A DNA stretch of 64,000 bases. Origin: Pelomonas sp051857475. Its GTDB lineage: Bacteria > Pseudomonadota > Gammaproteobacteria > Burkholderiales > Burkholderiaceae_C. Each line of letters starts with the position of its first letter. The stretch's first letter is position 1. The DNA is taken from contig NZ_JBPZGZ010000002.1 in the NCBI RefSeq assembly GCF_051857475.1, forward strand, positions 1,054,001 through 1,118,000. Direction: 5' to 3'. Positions 16,150 to 24,522 of this stretch are shown in pieces. The translations under genes were made by a program, and so were the position numbers. Below the pieces are notes generated by a model. The model was given only the letters and a program-made list of their open reading frames with translations. It was not told the DNA's origin and did not search any database.

Positions 16150-17034
16150 ATGAGTCGTTTCACCCACAGGTTTGCGCGCCAGACGGCCCGCCTGCTGCTC
16201 AACCCCTGGGCCTTTGCCTGGCAGACGCTGAAGGCTTTCCGCGCCAACCAGGGCCTGCTGCTGGCCGGTGCCGTGGCCTATTACGCGCTGCTGTCCATCG
16301 TGCCGCTGATGATCCTCAGCGTCATCGCGCTGTCGCACTGGGTCGAGCAGGCCCGGCTGCTGCAGACGGTGGGTCATTACCTGGAATGGCTGATCCCGGG
16401 CCAGTCGGCCGCCATCGTGGCCGAGCTGGCGCGCTTCCTGGACCACCGCGAGGTGATGGGCTGGGTGCTGCTGGCCAGCATGCTGTTCTTCAGCTCCCTG
16501 GCCTTCTCGGTGCTGGAAAGCGCGATGTCGGGGATCTTCCATCACCGTCGCCAGCAGCGGCGGCGCCACTTCCTGATGTCGGCCCTGATCCCCTACGTCT
16601 ACATCCTCTGCCTGAGCCTGGGCCTGTTGCTGGTGACCCTGGTGGCCGGCCGCTTCCAGGCCCTGGGGCAGCGCGAAGTGGAGTTCCTCGGCTTCATCTG
16701 GTCGCTGGACGGCGTGTCCGGCGTCATGCTGTATCTGCTGGGCTTTGCCGGCGAGGTCTTCGTACTGGCCTCGGTCTACATGGTCATGCCCGGCGGGCGG
16801 CCTTCGCTGTCGTTGGCCCTGATCGGTGCGCTGGCCGCGGCCCTGCTGTGGGAGCTGTCGCGGCATGTGCTGGTCTGGTACTTCGGCACGCTGTCGCAGA
16901 TCGGCACCGTCTACGGCTCACTGACGACGGCCATCGCCGTGCTGCTGAGCCTGGAAGTGGGCGCCACGCTGCTGCTGCTCGGCGCCCAGGTCATTGCGGA
17001 GTTTGAGCGGCTGGGGGAGGCGGTGGAGACCTGA
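16150..17034 (+). CDS. YihY/BrkB family inner-membrane protein
   Basis: 294 residues with six hydrophobic segments. Family features include LLLAGAVAYYALLSIVPLMIL and the C-terminal YGSLTTAIAVLLSLEVGATLLLLGAQVIAEFE. The start MSRFTHRFARQ was preferred over a long upstream open frame that overlaps the divergent transporter. BrkB-type proteins have been linked to serum resistance, and YihY was once mislabelled RNase BN; the function remains unknown. The 3' end overlaps the convergent YgjV-like gene by 44 bases. Confidence 0.9.
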   Translation: MSRFTHRFARQTARLLLNPWAFAWQTLKAFRANQGLLLAGAVAYYALLSIVPLMILSVIALSHWVEQARLLQTVGHYLEWLIPGQSAAIVAELARFLDHREVMGWVLLASMLFFSSLAFSVLESAMSGIFHHRRQQRRRHFLMSALIPYVYILCLSLGLLLVTLVAGRFQALGQREVEFLGFIWSLDGVSGVMLYLLGFAGEVFVLASVYMVMPGGRPSLSLALIGALAAALLWELSRHVLVWYFGTLSQIGTVYGSLTTAIAVLLSLEVGATLLLLGAQVIAEFERLGEAVET

Positions 17035-17515
17035 GCATCCGCACGATGGTCGTCAGGTTGATGACCGCGATGACCACCTCCAGCGCCGTGCCGCCGATGG
17101 AGCCGACGATGACGTTGTTGGCGATCCACAGGCCTGTGCCGCACATCATCAGCAGCCGCATCGGCACGCCCTGCAGCGTGAACAAGGCGATAGTGCCCAG
17201 GCACGAGGCCGTCAACGGCAGCCAGTCGCTGGGTTGGTGAGCGATGGCCAGGCCGAAGCCGACATTGGCCGCCACGATGGCGACGGCCACCCACTTCGCG
17301 CGGGTGTAGAGCGACACCAGCGAGCGCAGCATGGACAGCGACGAACTCGCCACCGCCGTCGGGTTGCCCAGCAGCGCGAAGTGGGCGATGTAGGCGATGC
17401 ATTCGCCCGTCATGAAGAGCTTGAAGCGGCGGTCGTCGGTCTGCAGGAAGCAGGCGACACCGAGCACGAAAGCGACATAGCCCAGCAGCTGGGCGAGGGA
17501 GAACCAGTCCGACAT
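16991..17515 (-). CDS. YgjV-family inner-membrane protein
   Basis: 174 residues, with five or six hydrophobic segments, beginning MSDWFSLAQLLGYVAFVLGVACFLQTDDRRFKL. The pattern of short helices and the ALLGNPTAVASSSLSMLRSL motif match the YgjV family, which has no proven function. It has a proline-rich tail. Convergent with, and overlapping, the YihY gene. Its 5' end borders the regulatory region of the GntR operon. Confidence 0.8.
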   Translation of the reverse strand: MSDWFSLAQLLGYVAFVLGVACFLQTDDRRFKLFMTGECIAYIAHFALLGNPTAVASSSLSMLRSLVSLYTRAKWVAVAIVAANVGFGLAIAHQPSDWLPLTASCLGTIALFTLQGVPMRLLMMCGTGLWIANNVIVGSIGGTALEVVIAVINLTTIVRMLRSPPPPPAAQTPQ

Positions 17516-17538
17516 CGGGCGGGATTGTCGACGGGCCG

Positions 17539-17587
17539 CGCTGTTGCCGGATCAACAGCGAACTGTTGATTTCGCAGCAGTCTGCTG
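17539..17587. promoter_or_regulatory. array of CTGTTG/CAACAG half-sites, candidate sigma-54 enhancer
   Basis: Two overlapping palindromes are present: CGCTGTTG-CCGGAT-CAACAGCG (17539-17560) and ATCAACAG-CGAA-CTGTTGAT (17551-17570). A third, CAGCAG-T-CTGCTG, is at 17575-17587. A further half-site CTGTTGA occurs at 17657-17663. The array is about 85-130 bases upstream of the -24 element of the GntR operon, the usual enhancer distance. No activator gene with an obvious match is adjacent. Confidence 0.6.
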
Positions 17588-17669
17588 ATTGGCGAGCAGC
17601 GAACAGGCGTCGCTTTCAGCCCTCTCTCAAGGCCCGTTTTCATGGGAGAAATGGCGCTGTTGAGCGGGT

Positions 17670-17685
17670 CGGCACAGCCCTTGCG
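17670..17685 (+). promoter_or_regulatory. sigma-54 promoter of the GntR-flavoprotein-ABC operon
   Basis: GGCACA-GCCC-TTGC matches the -24/-12 consensus. GG is at 17671-17672 and GC at 17683-17684, ten bases apart. The predicted transcription start is near 17696, only a few bases before the first possible ATG of the GntR gene. The leader would be very short, or translation begins at the second ATG (17725). Confidence 0.75.
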
Positions 17686-17694
17686 ATGTGAGCA

Positions 17695-17713
17695 CCTGAC
17701 ATGACAGGTCAGG
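17695..17713. promoter_or_regulatory. palindrome over the start site, candidate GntR operator
   Basis: CCTGAC-ATGACAG-GTCAGG is a perfect six-base inverted repeat that covers both the predicted sigma-54 start point and the first ATG of the GntR-family gene. A repressor bound here would block initiation, so autoregulation by the GntR protein is the simplest reading. It is not the classical HutC-type sequence. Confidence 0.5.
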
Positions 17714-18495
17714 CCCTCTCACCCATGCTTGCTCCCATCCGCGCTGAAGCCCCGCTGCACCACGGCCCCGCCGCGGTGCGGCTGTACAGCCGCATCCGCG
17801 AGGACATCCGCGCCCGCATCGTCAGCGGTGCCTGGCAGCCCCACGACCGCCTGCCGTCCGAGAGCGAGCTGATGGGCCTGTACGGCGTCAGCCGCATCAC
17901 CGTGCGCCAGGCGCTGAGCGACCTGCAGAAGGAGCGCGTCATCTTCAAGGTGGCGGGCAAGGGCAGCTTCGTGTCGCCCACCAAGCCCTTCCAGGAACTG
18001 GGCCGGCTGCAGGGATTTGCCGAGGCGATGGGCGCCCTGGGCCACGACACCTACAACCGCGTGCTGGCCGTGAGCACGGTGCCCGCGACTGAAGAAGTCG
18101 CCCAGCGCCTCTTGCTCACGGCCGGCGAACCCGTCACCGAGATCCGCCGCGTGCGCCATGTCGGCGCCCAGCCGGTGTCGCTGGACCTGACCTGGCTGCC
18201 GCTGGTGCTGGGCCAGCGCGTCGCCCGCGAGGACCTGGCCGTGCGCGACATCTTCGGCATCCTGGAGGCCGACTGCGCCACGCCGCTCGGCCATGCAGAC
18301 CTTGTCATGGACGCGCAGCTCGCCGACGACGAACAAGCCGCCCTGCTGGATGTGGAGCGCGGCTCGCCCCTGCTGCATATCGAACGTCTGACCCACGGCG
18401 CCGATGGCCGACCGCTCGACTACGAGCACCTGTACTGCCGCGCCGACAACTTCCAGTACCGCTTGCGCCTGCAACGCAACGCCACATTCCGATGA
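17701..18495 (+). CDS. GntR family (HutC/FarR subfamily) transcriptional regulator
   Basis: 264 residues from the first ATG, or 256 from 17725. It has an N-terminal winged helix (YSRIREDIRARIVSGAW...LPSESELMGLYGVSRITVRQAL) and a C-terminal UTRA ligand-binding domain (about 100-255). The stop overlaps the start of the flavoprotein (TGATG-type junction at 18492-18495), so the regulator is the first gene of the operon it presumably controls. UTRA domains bind small metabolites; the ligand is probably the transported compound or its product. Neither possible start has a clear Shine-Dalgarno. Confidence 0.92.
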   Translation: MTGQALSPMLAPIRAEAPLHHGPAAVRLYSRIREDIRARIVSGAWQPHDRLPSESELMGLYGVSRITVRQALSDLQKERVIFKVAGKGSFVSPTKPFQELGRLQGFAEAMGALGHDTYNRVLAVSTVPATEEVAQRLLLTAGEPVTEIRRVRHVGAQPVSLDLTWLPLVLGQRVAREDLAVRDIFGILEADCATPLGHADLVMDAQLADDEQAALLDVERGSPLLHIERLTHGADGRPLDYEHLYCRADNFQYRLRLQRNATFR

Positions 18496-20216
18496 ACACC
18501 ATAGAAACCGAAGTCGACGTCCTCGTCATCGGCGGCGGCACCGCCGGCCCGATGGCGGCCGTCAAGGCCAAGCAGGCCAACCCCAAGCTGCGCGTGCTGC
18601 TGCTGGAGAAGGCCAACGTCAAGCGCAGCGGCGCCATCAGCATGGGCATGGACGGCCTCAACAACGCCGTGCTGCCCGGCCATGCCACGCCCGAGCAGTA
18701 TGTGCGCGAGATCACCGTCGCCAACGACGGCATCGTCAACCAGAAGGCCGTCATGGCCTATGCGGCCAACAGCCACGCCATGGTCGAGGAGCTGGACCGC
18801 TGGGGCGTCAAGTTCGAGAAGGACGAGACCGGCGACTACGCCGTCAAGAAGGTCCACCACATGGGCAGCTATGTGCTGCCCATGCCCGAGGGCCACGACA
18901 TCAAGAAGGTGCTGTATCGCCAGCTCAAGCGCACGCGGGTCGAGATCACCAACCGCCTCGTCGCGACGCGCCTGCTGACGCATGAAGGCCGCATCGCAGG
19001 TGCCATGGCCTTCGACTGCCGCACGGCGGACTTCCACGTCATCCGTGCCAAGAGCGTCGTGCTGAGCTGCGGTGCGGCCGGGCGCCTCGGACTGCCGGCC
19101 AGCGGCTATCTGTTCGGCACCTACGAGAACCCGACGAACGCGGGTGATGGCTACAGCATGGCCTATCACGCAGGGGCCGAGCTGTCGGGCATCGAGTGCT
19201 TCCAGATCAACCCGTTGATCAAGGACTACAACGGCCCGGCCTGCGCCTATGTGACCGGGCCCTTCGGCGGCTATACGACCAACGCCCAGGGCCAGCGCTT
19301 CATCGAGTGCGACTACTGGTCGGGCCAGATGATGTGGGAGTTCTACCGCGAGCTGCAGGGCGGCAACGGTCCGGTCTTCCTGAAGCTGGACCACCTGGCG
19401 GAAGAAACGATCAGCCAGATCGAGACCATCCTGCACACCAACGAACGCCCCAGCCGCGGGCGCTTCCACGCCGGCCGCGGCACCGATTACCGCGAGCGCA
19501 TGGTCGAGATGCACATCTCCGAAATCGGCCTGTGCAGCGGCCACTCCGCCTCGGGCGTGTGGGTCAACGAGCATGCGCAGACGACGGTGGCCGGCCTGCA
19601 TGCCGCTGGTGACATGGCCAGCGTGCCGCACAACTACATGCTGGGTGCCTTCGTCTACGGCAAGCTGGCCGGCGAGAGCAGCGCCCGGTTCTGCGCCGAG
19701 CATGATTTCGCACCGGTGGATGCGGGCCAGGTGGAGGCCGAGCGTGCCCGTGTGCAGGCTCCGCTGCTGAGAGAGAACGGCCTGCCGCCCAACCAGGTCG
19801 AGTTCAAGCTACGCCGCATGGTCAACGACTATCTGCAGCCGCCCAAGGTCACGAAGAAGATGGAGCTGGGCCTGGAGCGCTTCGAGGGCATCCGCGAAGA
19901 CCTCAAGCTGCTGCAAGCGCGCGACCCGCACGAGCTGATGCGGGCGATGGAAGTGCATTTCATCCGCGACTGCGCCGAGATGGCTGCGCGCGCGTCCCTC
20001 TTCCGCACGGAAAGCCGCTGGGGCCTGTACCACGCGCGGGTCGACTACCCCGAGCGCAACGACGCAGACTGGATGGTGCACGCGCAACTGCACAAGGGTG
20101 CGGACGGCCGCATGACCTGCTTCAAGCGCGCCATCGAGCCCTACATCGTGCCCATCGCCCAGGCCGAGAGCACCGCCTACAGCCGCCTGCGCATCCCTGA
20201 CGCCGTCCCGGCTTGA
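18492..20216 (+). CDS. FAD-dependent oxidoreductase, AprA / fumarate-reductase flavoprotein family
   Basis: 574 residues, cytoplasmic. The FAD dinucleotide motif IGGGTAGP is at 13-20. The next block, LLLEKANVKRSGAISMGMD, closely resembles adenylylsulfate reductase alpha subunits (EKA-x2-RSGA). The late FAD-contact motif GLHAAGDMASVPHN and a C-terminal helical domain complete the fold. The next gene is a two-cluster ferredoxin like AprB, so the pair probably forms an electron-transferring complex. No sulfate-activation or dissimilatory sulfur genes are in the window, and the setting is an SsuABC-like importer under sigma-54. A role in oxidising or reducing an imported sulfur or nitrogen compound is inferred, not shown. 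The substrate is unknown. Confidence 0.85.
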   Translation: MNTIETEVDVLVIGGGTAGPMAAVKAKQANPKLRVLLLEKANVKRSGAISMGMDGLNNAVLPGHATPEQYVREITVANDGIVNQKAVMAYAANSHAMVEELDRWGVKFEKDETGDYAVKKVHHMGSYVLPMPEGHDIKKVLYRQLKRTRVEITNRLVATRLLTHEGRIAGAMAFDCRTADFHVIRAKSVVLSCGAAGRLGLPASGYLFGTYENPTNAGDGYSMAYHAGAELSGIECFQINPLIKDYNGPACAYVTGPFGGYTTNAQGQRFIECDYWSGQMMWEFYRELQGGNGPVFLKLDHLAEETISQIETILHTNERPSRGRFHAGRGTDYRERMVEMHISEIGLCSGHSASGVWVNEHAQTTVAGLHAAGDMASVPHNYMLGAFVYGKLAGESSARFCAEHDFAPVDAGQVEAERARVQAPLLRENGLPPNQVEFKLRRMVNDYLQPPKVTKKMELGLERFEGIREDLKLLQARDPHELMRAMEVHFIRDCAEMAARASLFRTESRWGLYHARVDYPERNDADWMVHAQLHKGADGRMTCFKRAIEPYIVPIAQAESTAYSRLRIPDAVPA

Positions 20217-20227
20217 GAGGACTTCCC

Positions 20228-20485
20228 ATGACCACCATGACCATCCCCATCCGCCCCCAGGCGCTGACGCCCACGCAGGTGCCCGTCACCGTCGATGCCG
20301 ACAAGTGCATAGCCCACAAGGGCTGCACCGTCTGCGTGGACGTCTGCCCGCTGGACGTGCTGGCCATCGACCTCAGCCAGGGCACGGCCTATATGAAGTT
20401 CGACGAGTGCTGGTACTGCATGCCTTGCGAGAAGGACTGCCCCACCGGCGCCGTCCACGTCGAGATTCCCTATCTGCTGCGCTGA
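20228..20485 (+). CDS. 2[4Fe-4S] ferredoxin, AprB-like partner of the flavoprotein
   Basis: 85 residues. Eight cysteines fit two [4Fe-4S] clusters: Cys27, 33, 36 and 40 (C-x5-C-x2-C-x3-CP) and Cys61, 64, 67 and 71 (ECWYCMPCEKDCP). The first cluster motif carries a longer C-x5-C spacing, as in AprB-type proteins. It lies 11 bases after the flavoprotein gene and 11 before the binding-protein gene. It most likely passes electrons to or from the FAD subunit. The start at 20228 was chosen over an in-frame ATG at 20213 that overlaps the previous gene. Confidence 0.9.
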   Translation: MTTMTIPIRPQALTPTQVPVTVDADKCIAHKGCTVCVDVCPLDVLAIDLSQGTAYMKFDECWYCMPCEKDCPTGAVHVEIPYLLR

Positions 20486-20496
20486 CCTCCACCACC

Positions 20497-21891
20497 ATGA
20501 AGAAACTTGCTCTCCTCGCTCTGTCTCTCGCGCTGGCTTCCGGTGCCGATGCAGAAACCATCCGTGTTGCCATCGGCACCCAGGACACGACGATCAACTG
20601 CGCCACCGGCGGCCTGCTGATCCGCGAACTCCATCTGCTGGAGAAATACCTGCCCAAGGATGGCAAGTACAAGGGTGTCACCTACGACATCCAGTGGAAG
20701 AACTTCACCTCCGGCGCGCCGCTGACCAACGAGATGGTGGCGGACAAGCTGGACATCGGCTCCATGGCCGACTTCCCGGGCTCCAACAACGGCGCCGCCT
20801 TCCTGAAGGCTGGCAAAGCCAGCCTCTTCCTGACCGTGCTGTCGGGCAGCACCCTGGGCAGCGGCAACGGCGTCGTGGTGTCCAAGCAGTCCACCATCAC
20901 CTCACTGTCCGAGCTGAAGGGCCGCACCATCTCCGTCCCCTTCGCGTCCACGTCGCACGGCATGCTGCTGCGCGCCATCGCGTCCCAGGGCTGGGACCCG
21001 CAGAAGGACGTCAACATCATCACGCAGGCGCCTGAGGTGGCCGGCCCTGCGCTGCAGGCCAACAAGATCGAGGCGCACGCCGACTTCGTGCCCTTTGTCG
21101 AACTCTTCGAGCATCGCGGCATCGCGCGCAAGATCTATGACGGCGCCCAGGCCAATGCGCCGACGTATCACGGCTCGCTGGTGGCTGCGGACTACGCGAA
21201 GAAGTACCCCGAGATCGTCGTCGCCTTCCTGCGCGCCGCGCTGGAGGCCGACAAGCTCATCGCCGCCGAGCCCGAGAAGTACAGCGAGCTGATCGAGAAG
21301 GTCACCGGCATCGAAGCCGCCGTGAACTATCTCTATCACGGGCCTCTCGGCCTGCAGACCCGCGACAACACCTGGAAGCCCGAGTACCGCAAGGCCCTGG
21401 CCACCTCCATCGAGACCCTGAAGCTGATGGGCCGCGAATCGCCGCTGAAGGCCGAGACCTTCATCGATGACAGCTACATCCGCGCCGCCTTCAAGGCCTC
21501 GGGCCTCGACTACGAAGCCAAGCTGAAGAACTACGACAAGCTGGCGTTGAAAGCCAACGACGCGGTGACCGGCAAACCCATCACCGACTTCCAGCGCGTG
21601 GCCGGCATCTGGCTGGTCGGCGAGCCCAAGGTGCGCCACTACGCCACCATCGAAGGCGCGTTGGCTGACCTGCGCAAGCTGGAAGCCGAAGGCAAGAAGG
21701 CTCGCGGTGTCTATGTGCACGACCTCGTGCATCGCATCAAGCTGCTGGCACCCAACGCCTCCTTCGTCGCCGACGCCAACGGCCAGCTGAGCGCCTTCCT
21801 GCAGAAGGACGCCGCCAATGCCTATGCCGCCGCGGTGAAGGGCAAGGCGCTGGACTTTGCGGGTGCCCAGGCTGTCGCCAAGGCGAAGTGA
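20497..21891 (+). CDS. SsuA/NMT1-like ABC substrate-binding protein with C-terminal NosL-like extension
   Basis: 464 residues with a signal peptide (MKKLALLALSLALASGADA). Residues 20 to about 350 match SsuA/TauA/NrtA-type binding proteins (FTSGAPLTNEMVADKLDIGSMADFPG). This family normally ends near 320-350 residues. Here about 110 more residues follow, containing YATIEGALADLRKLEAEGK, YVHDLVHR, FVAD and SAFLQKDAANAYAAAVKGKA. That order resembles the copper chaperone NosL, but the Cys-x2-Cys metal site of NosL is absent. The NosL likeness is from memory of the family pattern; the extension itself is plain. The nearest relatives bind sulfonates, nitrate or pyrimidine precursors. Confidence 0.88.
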   Translation: MKKLALLALSLALASGADAETIRVAIGTQDTTINCATGGLLIRELHLLEKYLPKDGKYKGVTYDIQWKNFTSGAPLTNEMVADKLDIGSMADFPGSNNGAAFLKAGKASLFLTVLSGSTLGSGNGVVVSKQSTITSLSELKGRTISVPFASTSHGMLLRAIASQGWDPQKDVNIITQAPEVAGPALQANKIEAHADFVPFVELFEHRGIARKIYDGAQANAPTYHGSLVAADYAKKYPEIVVAFLRAALEADKLIAAEPEKYSELIEKVTGIEAAVNYLYHGPLGLQTRDNTWKPEYRKALATSIETLKLMGRESPLKAETFIDDSYIRAAFKASGLDYEAKLKNYDKLALKANDAVTGKPITDFQRVAGIWLVGEPKVRHYATIEGALADLRKLEAEGKKARGVYVHDLVHRIKLLAPNASFVADANGQLSAFLQKDAANAYAAAVKGKALDFAGAQAVAKAK

Positions 21892-21895
21892 TGCC

Positions 21896-22720
21896 ATGAG
21901 CGCCGTCCTTCCCGCGCCTGCCGAGGCCGCACCTCGCCCGCTCTGGCGGCCGTCGTTGACGCGGCTGTCGCTGCAGCTGCTGTCCCTCGTCGGCTGCCTG
22001 CTGGCCTGGCAGCTGGCCTGCGCCTGGCGCATCAACCTCGGCTTCGTCACCTTCGCCAACACGCCGCGGCCGGCCGAGGTGCTGGAGGCGGCCTGGCAGC
22101 TGGCGCAGTCGCCCAAGCTCTGGCCGCATCTGTCCAGCAGCCTGATGCGCGTCGGGGCCGGCTTCGGCCTCGCCGCATTCTTGGGCATGGGCCTGGGTCT
22201 GCTGATCGGCCGTCTGCCGCTGGCCAACAAGCTGCTGCTGCCGCCGCTGGAGGTGCTGCGCCCCATCCCCGCCGTCGCGTGGATTCCGCTGGCCATCCTG
22301 ATGTTCCCCTCGTCCGAGGGCAGCATGATCTTCATCACCTTCGTCGGCGCTCTCTTCCCCATCCTGCTCAACACCATCCACGGCGTGCAGCACGTGGACG
22401 CCCGCCTCATCGCTTCCGCAAGAGGCCTGGGCACGCGCGGCTGGCGGCTCTTCACCGAAGTCGTCGCGCCGGGTGCCGCGCCCAGCATCGTGACCGGCCT
22501 GTCCATCGGCATGGGCACTTGCTGGTTCTGCCTCGTCACCGCCGAGATGATCGCCGGGCAGTACGGCATCGGCTACTACACCTGGGAAAGCTATACCGTC
22601 CAGGCCTATCCCAACATCGTCGTCGGCATGCTGGTCATCGGCGCCCTGGGCATGGGCAGCAGCGCCCTCGTCATCTGGGCAGGCGCCAGGCTCATGCCCT
22701 GGCAGGGAGGCAAGCGATGA
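21896..22720 (+). CDS. SsuC/TauC-like ABC transporter permease
   Basis: 274 residues, inner membrane, with about six helices. It carries the EAA-type loop ARGLGTRGWRLFTEVVAPGAAPSIVTGLSIG and the family strings EVLRPIPAVAWIPLAILMF and TWESYTVQAYPNIVVGMLVIG. It starts five bases after the binding-protein stop, and its own stop overlaps the ATPase start (ATGA). It forms the channel for the compound captured by the upstream binding protein. Confidence 0.93.
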   Translation: MSAVLPAPAEAAPRPLWRPSLTRLSLQLLSLVGCLLAWQLACAWRINLGFVTFANTPRPAEVLEAAWQLAQSPKLWPHLSSSLMRVGAGFGLAAFLGMGLGLLIGRLPLANKLLLPPLEVLRPIPAVAWIPLAILMFPSSEGSMIFITFVGALFPILLNTIHGVQHVDARLIASARGLGTRGWRLFTEVVAPGAAPSIVTGLSIGMGTCWFCLVTAEMIAGQYGIGYYTWESYTVQAYPNIVVGMLVIGALGMGSSALVIWAGARLMPWQGGKR

Positions 22721-23538
22721 ACGGGCGCATAACCGTCGAGCATCTGTCCATCGAGCTGGGCGAGGGCTCGGCCCGCTTCGAGGTGCTGCGCGACCTGTCG
22801 GTCACCATAGATCCCGGCGAGTTCGTCTGCCTGCTCGGCCCCTCGGGCTGCGGCAAGTCCACGCTGCTGGGCGCGCTCGCAGGCCATCTGTCGCCGTCGC
22901 ACGGCCAGCTCTCGCTGGACGGCGAGGCCATCACCGGCCCCGATCCCGACCGTGGCCTGGTCTTCCAGCAGCACACGTTGTTCCCGTGGAAGACCGTCCT
23001 CGACAACGTCGGCTATGGCCTGAAGATGAAAGGTGTGCCGCGCGCCGAGCGCGAGCAGCGGGCGGCCGAGTTGGTTCAACTGGTCGGCCTGCAGGGCTTC
23101 GAGCGCCGCTACCCACGCGAGCTGTCGGGCGGCATGCAGCAGCGTGTGGAGATTGCCCGCGTACTCATCAACCACCCGCGCGTGCTGTTGATGGACGAGC
23201 CCTTCGGCGCGCTGGATGCGCTGACCCGCAGCCGCATGCAGGAGCTGCTGCTGGAGCTGTGGACGCGCATGCGCACCACGGTCGTCTTCGTCACCCACGA
23301 CATCGACGAGGCCCTCTTCCTGGCCGACCGCGTCCTTGTCATTGGTCCGCGGCCCGGCCGCATCGTCGAGGAGCTGAAGCTGGACTTCGCCCGCCCGCGC
23401 AGCGCGGCGCTGCTGACCGAGCCCGAGTTCGTGCAGCTCAAGCGCCGTTGCCTGGCCCTGCTGCGCGAGGACGGCCACGCGCCGCCGCTGGAGCGGCTGA
23501 CACCCCTTGGCACGCCACGCTGGCGCTTCGCGAACTGA
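22717..23538 (+). CDS. SsuB/TauB-like ABC transporter ATPase
   Basis: 273 residues. Walker A is GPSGCGKST at 41-49, the Q-loop is VFQQHTLFPW, the signature is LSGGMQQR, Walker B is LLMDEPFGALD, and the switch is VTHDIDEA. This is the standard sulfonate/nitrate/taurine ATPase layout, about 20 residues longer than SsuB at the C-terminus. The start overlaps the permease stop. Six bases separate it from the HEAT-repeat gene. Confidence 0.94.
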   Translation: MNGRITVEHLSIELGEGSARFEVLRDLSVTIDPGEFVCLLGPSGCGKSTLLGALAGHLSPSHGQLSLDGEAITGPDPDRGLVFQQHTLFPWKTVLDNVGYGLKMKGVPRAEREQRAAELVQLVGLQGFERRYPRELSGGMQQRVEIARVLINHPRVLLMDEPFGALDALTRSRMQELLLELWTRMRTTVVFVTHDIDEALFLADRVLVIGPRPGRIVEELKLDFARPRSAALLTEPEFVQLKRRCLALLREDGHAPPLERLTPLGTPRWRFAN

Positions 23539-23544
23539 GCCGAC

Positions 23545-24522
23545 ATGACTGATCTGATCGACCCCGAAGTGCAGGAGCTGCTCGAACGCCTGGCCGATGC
23601 CGACCCCGGTGTGCGCCGCGTCGCCGTGCTGGACTTTGCCGACATCGAGGACGCCGCCGTGCTGCCGGCACTCGCGCAACTGCTGCGAAACGACCCCGAC
23701 CCCACGCTGCGCGCCGAGGCCGCTCGCGCGCTGGCCGGTTGGGACGAACCCGCTGTTGTCGACGCACTCGCTGCCGCCTTGAGCGACACCGCTGAAGTCT
23801 CGGGCGCCGCCGCCCAGGCCCTGACCGAGCTGAAGGACCCGCGCTCCGGCGAGCGCCTGCTGGCCCATGCCGCCTCGCCCGATGCCTTCATCAGCGCTTC
23901 TGCCTTGCGTGCCCTGCGCGAACTTCGCGTGCCTGCCGCGGCGACTCCCGCGTTCGCCGCCCTGCAACACGCCGACGCCAGCGTGCGCCGCGAGGCCGTC
24001 GCCGTGCTGGGTTGGCTCAAGCATGCGCCGGCCCTGCCGCTGTTGACCCGCGTCGTCATCGCCGATGCCGACACCGAGGTCCGCCGCGCCGCCGCCGGTG
24101 CCCTGGGCCTGGCGGCGCCTGAGCAGATCGCCAGCGTGCAGGCCGCGCTGTGCGAGTCGCTGCAGGATGCTGCCTGGACGGTGCGCGAGGAAGCAGCGTC
24201 GACGCTGGGCAAGCTGCGCGCCATGGCCGCTGCCGCCGCGCTGCGTGCTGCGATGGAAGACGACTACTGGCAGGTCCGCCTGCGCGCTGCCCGGGCGCTG
24301 GGCCGCATCGCCGACACGCAGGCCCTGCCCGTGCTGAGCCAAGCCCTCATCCACCCCGCCGGCAATCTGCGCAAGGAAGCGGCCATCGCCCTGGGCGACA
24401 TCGGCGACGCTGCGGCCGTCCCGGTGCTTCAGGCCGCCGCTGCCGACCCCGACCCCGAGGTCCGCAAGGCCGTGCGGCTGTCGCTGCAGCGCCTGGGGGC
24501 GCCCGCGGGAGTGGACCGATGA
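23545..24522 (+). CDS. HEAT-repeat protein
   Basis: 325 residues made almost wholly of about nine to ten HEAT/PBS-lyase-type repeats of roughly 31 residues, each with a core like DxxxxVRRxAAxALGxLxxxxALPxL. No signal peptide or membrane segment is present, so it should be a cytoplasmic scaffold. Such solenoids bind partner proteins, and PBS-lyase relatives handle chromophores. In this operon it may hold or mature the flavoprotein-ferredoxin complex; that is inference. The stop overlaps the next start (ATGA). Confidence 0.9.
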   Translation: MTDLIDPEVQELLERLADADPGVRRVAVLDFADIEDAAVLPALAQLLRNDPDPTLRAEAARALAGWDEPAVVDALAAALSDTAEVSGAAAQALTELKDPRSGERLLAHAASPDAFISASALRALRELRVPAAATPAFAALQHADASVRREAVAVLGWLKHAPALPLLTRVVIADADTEVRRAAAGALGLAAPEQIASVQAALCESLQDAAWTVREEAASTLGKLRAMAAAAALRAAMEDDYWQVRLRAARALGRIADTQALPVLSQALIHPAGNLRKEAAIALGDIGDAAAVPVLQAAAADPDPEVRKAVRLSLQRLGAPAGVDR

